49,151 nt of DNA from Phocaeicola sp. GTDB lineage: Bacteria; Bacteroidota; Bacteroidia; Bacteroidales; Bacteroidaceae. Positions within the stretch are counted from its first letter, which is position 1. Every line of letters starts with the position of its first letter. The stretch lies in NCBI GenBank assembly GCA_029257865.1, contig JARIAN010000121.1:1-49151 (forward strand). Reading direction: 5' to 3'. The translations under genes were made by a program, and so were the position numbers. This document shows, piece after piece, positions 28,155 through 36,017 of this stretch. The notes under the pieces were generated by a model. The model saw only the letters and a list, made by a program, of their open reading frames with translations. It was not told the origin of the DNA and searched no databases.

Positions 28155-28742
28155 TCAATTCAAGTATTCTTTACCCGGAGTATTCAGTTCCGACATATCT
28201 ACCTTCTCCAGTTTATAGCCTAATTTTTTCAGCCCCAAAGCCGCCCCAATGCTATACATCACTGCACAAGAGCGAATAAATACATGATAAGCCATCTTGC
28301 TCTGAGGCTCTATCTGCTCATGGCGGATACGCTGGATGGCCGACTGTGCACAACGACGAATCACTTCTTCCAGTTCCACCGTTTCTTCACCTTCAAGAGG
28401 CATTCCCAAAATATCCTTTACAATATGTTCGTCCATGTCATCAAATCCGCGCTCGCCATAAAAGAAAGTGTACTCTGCCTTTGAAAACACCTCCCAGTTC
28501 ATATCCCATCCATAAGCCATCGCCAAACCCAAATAAGCCGCCCAAGCCAATGAAACAGTAGGATAATCTTGCACCAAACGCACCGCGTCTGCCAAATACT
28601 CCGGAGCGAGTTTCATCCAATGTTCATCAATATCCTCGCTAGAAAGCAACACCCCTTCGAGCATGTGTGAAGATGTACAGATATGCAACAAGTCCTGTCG
28701 CATTTTATTTTCAAACTGGTCCAAATATTCTTTATCATTCAT
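28155..28742 (-). CDS. Unrecognised cytoplasmic protein, mostly helical
   Basis: 195 residues, acidic, no signal peptide or membrane segment. Helical throughout by composition, with a Trp/Tyr-rich middle (AWAAYLGLAMAYGWDMNW near residues 64-81). Two cysteines and no known catalytic motif. I do not recognise the family, though it looks like a conserved Bacteroidales protein. It has its own -7 box and diverges from the Gfo/Idh/MocA gene. Confidence 0.75.
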   Translation of the reverse strand: MNDKEYLDQFENKMRQDLLHICTSSHMLEGVLLSSEDIDEHWMKLAPEYLADAVRLVQDYPTVSLAWAAYLGLAMAYGWDMNWEVFSKAEYTFFYGERGFDDMDEHIVKDILGMPLEGEETVELEEVIRRCAQSAIQRIRHEQIEPQSKMAYHVFIRSCAVMYSIGAALGLKKLGYKLEKVDMSELNTPGKEYLN

Positions 28743-28769
28743 TTTAATATATTTTAGATGATTCAGCTA

Positions 28770-28777
28770 CAAAAATA
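28770..28777 (-). promoter_or_regulatory. -7 promoter box TATTTTTG for the 28155-28742 gene
   Basis: TAnnTTTG match on the minus strand; predicted start near 28763, about 20 bases before the ATG at 28742. Confidence 0.5.
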
Positions 28778-28832
28778 ATCAGAACTTATGAATAATTTTC
28801 CATTCGGCTTCTATAAGTTCTCTTTTTTTCCT

Positions 28833-28840
28833 TAGTTTTG
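28833..28840 (+). promoter_or_regulatory. -7 promoter box TAGTTTTG for the oxidoreductase
   Basis: TAnnTTTG match followed by C; predicted start near 28847, 16 bases before the ATG at 28863. It diverges from the box at 28770-28777. Confidence 0.6.
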
Positions 28841-28862
28841 CGAAAAATATTTTGAAAAAGAC

Positions 28863-30011
28863 ATGAAAACAATTAGAACAGTATTAATAGGAGCAGGTTA
28901 TCGCGGCATGAGATTATATCAGTTGATGCGCTTTATACCCGAATTTGAAATAGTAGCAGCTTTCGACCCATCTTCACATCCTGTTCTAGACAATTCTGTT
29001 CGCTTCTACACAGGTTCTCAGGATACTTATCTCGCTATGTTGAAAGATAATCAGCCACAACTGGTTGTAATTGCTTCTCCATGGCAATATCATATAGAGC
29101 AAACACTGCACTGCCTTCAGCAAGGTTGCCATGTGGCCCTTGAAGTAAAGGGAGGATTTCATTTAGGTGAATACGAAGAAGTGATTCGCCTGTCAAAAGA
29201 AAAGGGGCTTAAGATATTTCCTCTCGAGAATACGGTTTTTATGCAAGAGAACATGGCTCTGCTCCAAATGGTGCAACAAGGAATTTTGGGAGACATCGTT
29301 GCCATGCGGGGCGGATACCGGCATGATTTGCGCGACATGCTGATTGATAAACAAGGCAACTTGGGTAACCCCGACAAACCGGAAGGCTTATGGAGAAGCA
29401 TATTCTATCTGACTGAAAATGGGGATTTATATCCTACCCACGGCATAGCACCTCTTTGCCTGGCGGCAGGAATCAACCGCAACGACTATCTTGAAGAACT
29501 GACTTCTTTCGCTTCGCGTGCTTGTGGTCTGAACAGATATCAAAAAGAAAAAGGTGGCAATGGCAGACTGCCTATCTCCATGGGAGATATCATCATTACC
29601 CAACTTCGTTCGGAAAAAGGAATCTTAATAACTCTGACTCACGACACTACGCTGCCACGCCCTCGAAGTCTAGACTTTGAGATACAAGGGACTAAAGGAA
29701 TCTGGAGAGGAGAATTCAGAAAAATTTATCTGGAAGGAATCAGTCGGTATGAGGAATGGGAGGATGATGCCAATTATATCCGACAATTCAATCATCCATT
29801 ATGGAAGAAATGGGGAGTTACAGCCTTGAAACACGATGCACATCATCAGGGAATGGACTATATTATGCTACGCGCACTTGCCAATGATTTGACGGGAGGC
29901 GAAGCATATCCTATCTTGGCAGAAGACTTGGCTCTATGGACTTCCATCTCTCCTTATTCCAAACTGTCGATTAAAGAGAAACGAACGATATGCATGACAA
30001 AGCCTGAATAA
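28863..30011 (+). CDS. Gfo/Idh/MocA-family oxidoreductase
   Basis: 382 residues. Rossmann fold with GAGYRG at 10-15, an acidic residue after strand two (AAFDPS), and the family's ASPWQYHIEQ loop. The usual EKP motif is replaced by EVKGG (Glu94, Lys96). The C-terminal sheet domain carries the conserved YPTHGIAPL histidine. Members act on sugars, inositols or amino sugars with NAD(P), and some are NAD-dependent glycosidases (GH109). The substrate cannot be read from sequence, and no sugar genes lie beside it. It is monocistronic. Confidence 0.8.
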   Translation: MKTIRTVLIGAGYRGMRLYQLMRFIPEFEIVAAFDPSSHPVLDNSVRFYTGSQDTYLAMLKDNQPQLVVIASPWQYHIEQTLHCLQQGCHVALEVKGGFHLGEYEEVIRLSKEKGLKIFPLENTVFMQENMALLQMVQQGILGDIVAMRGGYRHDLRDMLIDKQGNLGNPDKPEGLWRSIFYLTENGDLYPTHGIAPLCLAAGINRNDYLEELTSFASRACGLNRYQKEKGGNGRLPISMGDIIITQLRSEKGILITLTHDTTLPRPRSLDFEIQGTKGIWRGEFRKIYLEGISRYEEWEDDANYIRQFNHPLWKKWGVTALKHDAHHQGMDYIMLRALANDLTGGEAYPILAEDLALWTSISPYSKLSIKEKRTICMTKPE

Positions 30012-30033
30012 CAATAGATATTTGGACTTTGTC

Positions 30034-30089
30034 ACCGCCAAAAGATTACAACAAAATCACCCATGATTTTTACATCGGCAACTGGCGGT
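30034..30089 (+). terminator. Nested hairpin after the oxidoreductase gene
   Basis: Inner stem AAAATCA (30053-30059), loop CCCA, TGATTTT (30064-30070) followed by a short T tract. An outer stem ACCGCCA (30034-30040) / TGGCGGT (30083-30089) encloses it. The inner hairpin may be a terminator 42 bases after the stop. The outer pairing suggests a larger folded element. Confidence 0.45.
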
Positions 30090-30172
30090 TCGCTACCATT
30101 TTGAATTCCGACATCAACTATTCATCCAATGCATATTTAAACCATTTTTCTGTATATATATAGCATAAAAAA

Positions 30173-30259
30173 ATCATCGGCATATTCTTTTCAAATCGTC
30201 GGCTTATTTTTTTCAAATCGTCGAAACATTTTCATCGAAATGACGGCATATTTTTCTCC
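30173..30259. repeat. Degenerate tandem repeat, about 22-base units
   Basis: Four units begin at 30173, 30195, 30217 and 30240. Units one and two are both 22 bases and share ATCrTCGGC, a TATT core and a TTTTCAA end. Units three (23 bases) and four (20 bases) have drifted. It lies between two unrelated genes in non-coding DNA. Confidence 0.6.
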
Positions 30260-30342
30260 ACTTAATTCCATATTTTTTCAAAAATGTGCCTAAGATTTCA
30301 CTGCAATTTATTTTTGCGAATAATTATTCCTCATGTAAACAT

Positions 30343-30394
30343 AAAAAAACCATTGCATAGGTGCTCCAGTAGAAGCTACCCTACACAATGGTTT
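30343..30394 (-). terminator. Terminator of the TonB-receptor operon
   Basis: AAACCATTG (30347-30355) pairs with CAATGGTTT (30386-30394), with an inner TAGG/CCTA pair. On the minus strand it ends in seven T. It starts 22 bases after the last gene of the operon. Confidence 0.85.
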
Positions 30395-30415
30395 AATAAT
30401 TCAGCCAATAATGAT

Positions 30416-30964
30416 TTATGACAAAAGGATGTAAATCAACGGAATGATAATACCTACTAAAAGGAACCATTTTCCACGACCTGCAAAACCGTTTTTGCCC
30501 TTAATCATAAACAAACCCGAAAGAGCAAAGAACATGAGCGAAATCGCAAAGAAATCTCCCATCAGGCTCCACCCCTCTACCCGGTTATAATGCAAACGAT
30601 TGAACCAATATAAGACCGGACGTTTTTCGTGAGTTTCATAATCTACTACCCCTGAACGAGAGTCGTAAACCCCTACTCCTCCTTCAAGCATTACCCGGCT
30701 ATGTTCTGAATCAATTTTCATAACACGCTTCAGTTTAGGTAGAGAAGAGTTCTCACCCCACTGAGCTGAAAGCTGCTGTCCATCCAGACCTTTATCTAAT
30801 GTCACAGAAGTTTCCACAGTGCGATAAGCCGGATTTTTACCTTTCATGTGGTTCAGCAACATTCCGGATACCCCATAGATAAAGCAGATGCCTACCATCA
30901 GATACCCCAAGTCGCGATGAATCACACGCAACCAATAGGTGATACTTTTATTCCACAACTTCAT
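30416..30964 (-). CDS. PepSY-associated membrane-helix protein
   Basis: 182 residues from ATG 30964 (an in-frame TTG at 30979 is less likely). Three membrane helices: about 17-40, 137-155 and 162-182, with a periplasmic domain between the first two. The start (RVIHRDLGYLMVG) and the FNRLHYNR region carry histidines placed like those of PepSY_TM proteins, many of which are linked to siderophore or ferric reduction. Its start overlaps the upstream lipoprotein gene by 17 bases, and it is the last gene of the operon. A reductase role is inference. Confidence 0.7.
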   Translation of the reverse strand: MKLWNKSITYWLRVIHRDLGYLMVGICFIYGVSGMLLNHMKGKNPAYRTVETSVTLDKGLDGQQLSAQWGENSSLPKLKRVMKIDSEHSRVMLEGGVGVYDSRSGVVDYETHEKRPVLYWFNRLHYNRVEGWSLMGDFFAISLMFFALSGLFMIKGKNGFAGRGKWFLLVGIIIPLIYILLS

Positions 30965-31511
30965 ACGATGTACCGTCAATGTAATACAATGAATAATACT
31001 CCTTGTTGTTTGCCTTCATCCAATCACGCATATTTTTGATGTTGTTCAATTCAGACTCACAAGTTTCACCATTGCCTTCTTCTTTGCCTTTCTTTTCGTT
31101 CAATTCTTCTTCCGCCTGGTCAATGTATTCTTTTGTCAAACGGTTTTCACGCAAAATACCTTTGATAATCACTTCAGAACCAATCAGCTCGCGGTTGAAA
31201 CCACCTATATCACCCTTAGCTTCTACACGGATAGAGGTTTTCTGGTCCTTACCCATTACGAAGCAACGACGACCAGAGTGCTTGCAAGTGTGAGTGATAA
31301 AGCCACGCAAGGTTACTTCCTTATCCAATTGGCTTTCTGCATTCTGCAAGATATCTTCCACATATTGAGCATCCTTTTCAGCCACTGCAGTTACCTGAGT
31401 TTCATCTGTAGTTTCCGCAGTTTTCTTGTTGGTGTTACCACAAGCAGTCACACTCCATACCAAAGCAATGGCAGCAGCCATTGTCAAAAACATTTTTTTC
31501 ATCTTCTTCAA
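30948..31511 (-). CDS. OB-fold-like lipoprotein with His/Cys cluster
   Basis: 187 residues. Signal peptide and lipobox VTAC (Cys24). Residues about 60-120 look like a small beta-barrel of OB type (VTLRGFITHTC, TSIRVEAKG, VIIKGILRENR). A cluster His75-x-Cys77-x-His79-x4-Cys84 could bind a metal or form a disulfide. A Lys/Glu-rich helix follows (about 125-150), then a further Cys near the C-terminal domain. I cannot name the family with confidence. It lies 24 bases after the DUF4857 gene and overlaps the PepSY-type gene. Confidence 0.65.
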   Translation of the reverse strand: MKKMKKMFLTMAAAIALVWSVTACGNTNKKTAETTDETQVTAVAEKDAQYVEDILQNAESQLDKEVTLRGFITHTCKHSGRRCFVMGKDQKTSIRVEAKGDIGGFNRELIGSEVIIKGILRENRLTKEYIDQAEEELNEKKGKEEGNGETCESELNNIKNMRDWMKANNKEYYSLYYIDGTSYEVVE

Positions 31512-31535
31512 ATTTTTAAGTGTATAATAATTAAA

Positions 31536-32780
31536 TTAATCTAAACTCTTCATTGGGAAAAACAATAAGGCTATCACTCCTGATATTCCGGTAAAAAGAA
31601 TAAAAACAGACATGACGATTTTTTTTCGCAAAGTTAAACTTTTTCCACAGATAAACAAGCCCATAACAGCCATTATCACTCCTAATAGACAGGCTTTTGG
31701 AGAAAAACTTACTAAATAAGAACCAACATAGCCAGTCTCTTCCACTTGTGGAGATAAAACTACCGGAAACAACCACTGAGAAACCTTATCCCACAAGACT
31801 TCTTTTCTGTCTTGATGATAAGAAGACAATGCCTGTAAACCATAAACATCCAAACCATAGCAGTCCATTCCATCCTTGTCTATCACTTTTACTGTCCAAT
31901 ACAACATATTTCCCAAGATACTTATTTCGTCTTTCTGAATATCTATTGGGCGGACCTCCATCGGTAAGAAGCGATAATCACCTTCTTCCGAACTTTCCAA
32001 GATTCCAAATTCTCCCTTTTCACCGAATACATAGCCATAGAAACGCTTGTCGACAACCTCGCTCATCACGAACCATTTCACAGCCACCTGATGGTCTATC
32101 TTTGTATCTTTCACGAACGGACGGCCATTCACCATTTTCAAATGAAAGACACTTCCTTTACTGTCTTGACAAAAATATCCTTCCTCATAAGGCTTGCGCA
32201 CTGTAGGATTCCCCCACCAAGCACGTGCGGGAAAACTGAATCCCTTCTTCTCCATTGCTTGAGTAAAGATACGACTCTTTGCAGCATTTACTTCATTTGT
32301 TTCAGCATCTACAAACTCAATTCCATGATCATTCATTCGGAAATAATCGCCTGGCAACAGTAAATTTCCCCGCTTGGGCATCGCTTCCAGCAAAACTCCC
32401 ATAGAAGGAAGTGGAGAAAAGACATCAGCCGGACGGAAACGAAACAAGACCTGCTTGGTGCGAAGTGTTTTCATGTCCATGGCATGGCCATCAATACTAT
32501 CGGGCATTGTTCCATTCATAGCCAACTGACGGAAATTCATCAGCGGCAACAGAGAATCATATTGACTTCTTGGATATTCGTTTCCCTTTATATCGAAAAA
32601 GGAGTCTTTATGGGTTCGGAAGTCAATCATGCACAGTTCTTTCAAACGTGCACTATAATACATCAGCGGATACCCTTTTGAGTCATCTGTCATCCGCTTA
32701 ACCAATTCGGGTAATACCCACATCATAAACATTGTGGAAAACACCAAAATCAGTGTATAAATCGTTTTGCTCAATTTCAT
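31536..32780 (-). CDS. DUF4857-type membrane protein
   Basis: 414 residues from ATG 32780; a longer open frame upstream runs back through the permease gene and is not used. One N-terminal membrane helix (about 5-23), a periplasmic domain of about 310 residues, and two C-terminal helices (about 340-405). This matches DUF4857 as I recall it. It lies directly after an ABC permease (20 bases) and may act as an extra membrane subunit of that transporter. No catalytic motif is seen. Confidence 0.72.
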   Translation of the reverse strand: MKLSKTIYTLILVFSTMFMMWVLPELVKRMTDDSKGYPLMYYSARLKELCMIDFRTHKDSFFDIKGNEYPRSQYDSLLPLMNFRQLAMNGTMPDSIDGHAMDMKTLRTKQVLFRFRPADVFSPLPSMGVLLEAMPKRGNLLLPGDYFRMNDHGIEFVDAETNEVNAAKSRIFTQAMEKKGFSFPARAWWGNPTVRKPYEEGYFCQDSKGSVFHLKMVNGRPFVKDTKIDHQVAVKWFVMSEVVDKRFYGYVFGEKGEFGILESSEEGDYRFLPMEVRPIDIQKDEISILGNMLYWTVKVIDKDGMDCYGLDVYGLQALSSYHQDRKEVLWDKVSQWLFPVVLSPQVEETGYVGSYLVSFSPKACLLGVIMAVMGLFICGKSLTLRKKIVMSVFILFTGISGVIALLFFPMKSLD

Positions 32781-32800
32781 AATCTTTTGTTTTGTGAAAA

Positions 32801-33475
32801 TTATTGGATTCCTTGCTTGAAACGGATACAAGAATAAAAAGGAAAAATAAAAGAGACAAGCAGGAGAAGTATCAACTCCAAGCCAAAATGAACGTATGCT
32901 CCTGGAAGATGGCTTACAAAAAACAAAGCCAATAGCCCAACGGCAATCAATGCATTGGCCAAACGCTGCTTCCAAGTGGGTTCGATGCAAATCCATGAAG
33001 CGAATCCATATCCTGACAGACCTGCCGCCATCCATGGCAGCTGCTGTAAAACCATATTCCAAACAATTTCATTGGGAAGCAAAGTGCTCATGATGCCCAC
33101 CATCAAAGCCGAAGTTGAAAGAAAAACCACCAGCAAAGCGGCATAACCATAGAGCAACATGGCAGATACGATACGTGTTTCGGTAGCAGGAAGATGTAAC
33201 GTCAGTTTAAAACGCTTGTTCACCATTTCAGGGACAAACTGGACAATAGCCAGCGAAATACCTGTCAGAGGTAAGATATAACGCATAAGCAAAGCTAATG
33301 AGGAATCCTGAAACATCAAGGCATACCATACATTGACGGCATCACGAAGTCGGAACTCATAAGTCAACTCAATATAGGAATAGAGAATAACTGCTACCAG
33401 CAACAAGACTGCTGCCAAAAGTTGCAGACGGGTTTTCCGCCATTCCTTATAAGATAAGGCTCTAAATAAATTCAT
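32801..33475 (-). CDS. ABC-2-type transporter permease
   Basis: 224 residues with about six membrane helices and a short cytoplasmic N-terminus (YKEWRKTRLQ, an ABC-2 permease feature). It is encoded 21 bases after its ATPase. ABC-2 permeases of this size (NosY-like) are usually exporters or act in membrane processes, not import. The only large extramembrane partner is the next gene's DUF4857 product. Confidence 0.78.
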   Translation of the reverse strand: MNLFRALSYKEWRKTRLQLLAAVLLLVAVILYSYIELTYEFRLRDAVNVWYALMFQDSSLALLMRYILPLTGISLAIVQFVPEMVNKRFKLTLHLPATETRIVSAMLLYGYAALLVVFLSTSALMVGIMSTLLPNEIVWNMVLQQLPWMAAGLSGYGFASWICIEPTWKQRLANALIAVGLLALFFVSHLPGAYVHFGLELILLLLVSFIFPFYSCIRFKQGIQ

Positions 33476-33496
33476 ATTACGTAAACAAATTAAAAA

Positions 33497-34378
33497 TTAA
33501 TATTTACCGGTCAGCCCGATAAAGGCATCTTCCAGCGTAAGAGTATCCACTTGTATATCTTTTACTCCTCGTGCAGCAAGAGTCTGGGTCATAGCCTCAA
33601 CCGGAAGAAACGAATAGACTTCCCACTTATTGCCGATAGCCGAAGGATTCCACATATCATCATCTGCCTTTAGATTGAAGTCGGATGCGGGCGCCAAAAA
33701 GCGGAATCGTCGGAAATCGTTCATAATATGCGATACCGGTTCATGCAGCAACAAACGGCCATAGTCCATAATCATACAATCATCAATAAGCATCTCCATA
33801 TCTTGGATAATGTGTGAAGTGAGAAATACGGTCTTATCTTGCGCCGAAGCATATTCTTTCAGATATTCAATAAAAAGGCGCCGATAACCCGGGTCTAATC
33901 CCATGGAAAAGTCATCTAAAATTAGCAGTTCAGGATCTTGTGCGAACAAAAGTCCCAAAGCAACCTGCGAACGCTGTCCGCACGACATCGTAGAAAGTTT
34001 TTGTGAAGGCAGGACTTGTAATTTTTTCAGCAGTTCATAATAGGCTTCCTTTTTCCAGTGCGGAAAGAAAGGAGCATAAAATTTTTCTATCTGCTCTACG
34101 GTAAAATATGTATGTTGCACATGTCCTTCAAGCAGCAAGCCAATTTTCGCTTTTGTCTGTGGAGAAAGATTTTCCATCTTCTCGCCAAACAAACGACATT
34201 CTCCCGAACGTGGTTTCAAATAACCGTTTAAGATATTGATAATGGTAGTCTTTCCTGTACCATTTTTTCCCAATAGTCCTAAAACCTTACCCTTCTCCAC
34301 CTCAAAACTCAAATCAGCATAAATCAAGCGATTCCCGTAGTAGTGGGTAATCTTATTACATTCTATAATTTTCTCCAT
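33497..34378 (-). CDS. ABC ATPase (CcmA/NosF-like) with altered motifs
   Basis: 293 residues. Walker A is GKNGTGKT (37-44). The signature is MSCGQ (131-135), with Cys for Gly. Walker B LLILDD ends in Asp156 where Glu is usual, and the residue at the Q-loop is probably Glu (LLLEGH, near 82). The switch histidine is kept (LTSHI). The last 70 residues form a C-terminal domain as in the ABC-2 exporters. ATP binding is likely; turnover may be slow. It is the fourth gene of the operon, 25 bases after the barrel protein. Confidence 0.85.
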   Translation of the reverse strand: MEKIIECNKITHYYGNRLIYADLSFEVEKGKVLGLLGKNGTGKTTIINILNGYLKPRSGECRLFGEKMENLSPQTKAKIGLLLEGHVQHTYFTVEQIEKFYAPFFPHWKKEAYYELLKKLQVLPSQKLSTMSCGQRSQVALGLLFAQDPELLILDDFSMGLDPGYRRLFIEYLKEYASAQDKTVFLTSHIIQDMEMLIDDCMIMDYGRLLLHEPVSHIMNDFRRFRFLAPASDFNLKADDDMWNPSAIGNKWEVYSFLPVEAMTQTLAARGVKDIQVDTLTLEDAFIGLTGKY

Positions 34379-34403
34379 TTTTTATATTCTCAAATTAATC
34401 TTG

Positions 34404-36014
34404 TTAGAATTTTACCCCGGCACTGACTCCACAAGTAATAAATCTATCTCCTTTCAGTGAAGTATTCAAAGCTTGTCTGTAATGCATGTTTGCAACGACA
34501 AACGTTGTAAGTTTGGGTAAGACCTCTCGCTCATAACCTATTTTCAGTCCTCCGGCAAGAACGGTGGCTGTAAGGTAATCATACTCTTTAGTCAAGAGAC
34601 CAGGGAGTTCCGACGGAACTGTCACTTCTCCAGAAACAGACGAGTACATCCCATCTTCTTTAGGTGTACCCCAGCCACTAGAACCGCTTCCCGAAATAGC
34701 CAGAGTGTACAAATTTTTCCCTTTATACCAATTCTTATGTGCACTTGCAAGAATTTCCACAGAATTTATTTGTTGTCTTCGATAATAAGGAAAAATCGAC
34801 GCTTCTGTAGACCGGTTAAAATAAGCGGCCGATATATTGGTGCCCCAATTAGAGCGTGTCATACTTCCACCTTGCAAAAAATGATGTGAGAGTGTGATCC
34901 AAGTCTGTTTTTTATCACCTACTTGATTCGTTCCATAATAGATAATATGAGAAACGCCAGCCTCATCGGTACTCTTCTGAAACGAATTTTCATCATTTTT
35001 CAATGCTGTATAATGGAGATTTAAATTCAGTGAATGAAACTGATATTCCTTTTCCCATATAAGTTTAGACAAATAGTTTAGTTCAGTTCCATGATGTCTA
35101 GAATAAACTACAGCGGTTGTAGAGCCACTACCAAACTGACCGGAAAGATGAGAAACAGACAACTCATTCATCCATTTCAAGTTCTCTTCGGTGAAAGAAA
35201 CCTGAAAAGCACCACCTACAGATTGTGTAAGCAAAGGATATTTATCTGCTGTATATCCGCTCTCTCCAAACAATTCAGTACGACCATAAAATCCGCCAAA
35301 ACTAATCAGTGAAGCATATTGCCTATCAGTATTACCATAAATCTTGAAGTATACCGTTTGAAGGTTTCGATGATAAAGAAAAGAAGCCCCCAAAGTCACC
35401 TTGTCGACAAAACGATAAGTAGCTCCCACGGTGAAGTCAAGGTCTAACATCTCATTTTGATGCCTAAGGTCTTTAAGTTTGGCATAATTCTGGATACCAT
35501 AAGCCAAAGACGCTCCCAGAGCAAGTTTCTTATTCAGTCGATAGCCTAATCCACCTTGAAGATGATACCATTCCTTTCTTTTACTTCCAGCATTGGCAGG
35601 GTCCTGCTCCACAATATCGAAAGGAGTTCTTTCAGGATTCAAAAATACAGAACCAGTCATATTCTTTCCCTTGGAAAAGCCATAGGAAACTTCACCAGTA
35701 AGCATCAGCTTGTCGTTAAGCCGATAGAAGGAACGAGCCTCAGCCACCATTCTCCAATATGAATCTGGTTCATAATAATTAACCAAATGTCCATTCCCAT
35801 AGTCTGTATCAATGTGCAACAGAGAAGCCTGCCGACATTCCATATCAGACAAGAAAGCAGCATTTACACTAGAAGTAGCATAAAAACGCATTAATGTTTC
35901 CTGAAGGTCAGGTTGTTGTAAAAAAGTATTTTGGGCACAGGCGATCCCTGCTGCAAATATAGATATACCTGCAGCAAGGACTGTTCTGTTAATATAGATA
36001 CGACTTTCGTTCAT
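34404..36014 (-). CDS. DUF6850-type outer-membrane beta-barrel protein
   Basis: 536 residues. Signal peptide with cleavage near ACAQ-N. The mature protein is a run of amphipathic strands with aromatic girdles, and it ends in GVSAGVKF, a C-terminal Phe as expected for barrel assembly. No TonB plug or box is present, so it is a porin-like or structural barrel. The family name DUF6850 is from memory. It lies 3 bases after the DUF4876 gene, so the two are tightly coupled with the receptor. Confidence 0.7.
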   Translation of the reverse strand: MNESRIYINRTVLAAGISIFAAGIACAQNTFLQQPDLQETLMRFYATSSVNAAFLSDMECRQASLLHIDTDYGNGHLVNYYEPDSYWRMVAEARSFYRLNDKLMLTGEVSYGFSKGKNMTGSVFLNPERTPFDIVEQDPANAGSKRKEWYHLQGGLGYRLNKKLALGASLAYGIQNYAKLKDLRHQNEMLDLDFTVGATYRFVDKVTLGASFLYHRNLQTVYFKIYGNTDRQYASLISFGGFYGRTELFGESGYTADKYPLLTQSVGGAFQVSFTEENLKWMNELSVSHLSGQFGSGSTTAVVYSRHHGTELNYLSKLIWEKEYQFHSLNLNLHYTALKNDENSFQKSTDEAGVSHIIYYGTNQVGDKKQTWITLSHHFLQGGSMTRSNWGTNISAAYFNRSTEASIFPYYRRQQINSVEILASAHKNWYKGKNLYTLAISGSGSSGWGTPKEDGMYSSVSGEVTVPSELPGLLTKEYDYLTATVLAGGLKIGYEREVLPKLTTFVVANMHYRQALNTSLKGDRFITCGVSAGVKF

Positions 36015-36017
36015 TTA

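Larger units (their letters stand above)
30012..30415. other. Intergenic region with hairpins, repeats and a plus-strand -7 box
   Basis: 404 bases with no reading frame of note. In order it holds the nested hairpin (30034-30089), the 22-base tandem repeat (30173-30259), a plus-strand TATTTTTG box (30309-30316) and the terminator of the minus-strand eight-gene operon (30343-30394). Nothing else is recognised. Confidence 0.6.

Noticed and set aside
30173-30259. CRISPR array
   Set aside because: Units follow each other without unique spacers, are degenerate, and no cas gene is present.
32781-33062. 94-codon upstream extension of the DUF4857 frame
   Set aside because: It overlaps the ABC permease gene in another frame. 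The ATG at 32780 gives a clean membrane-anchored start and a 20-base gap typical of this operon.
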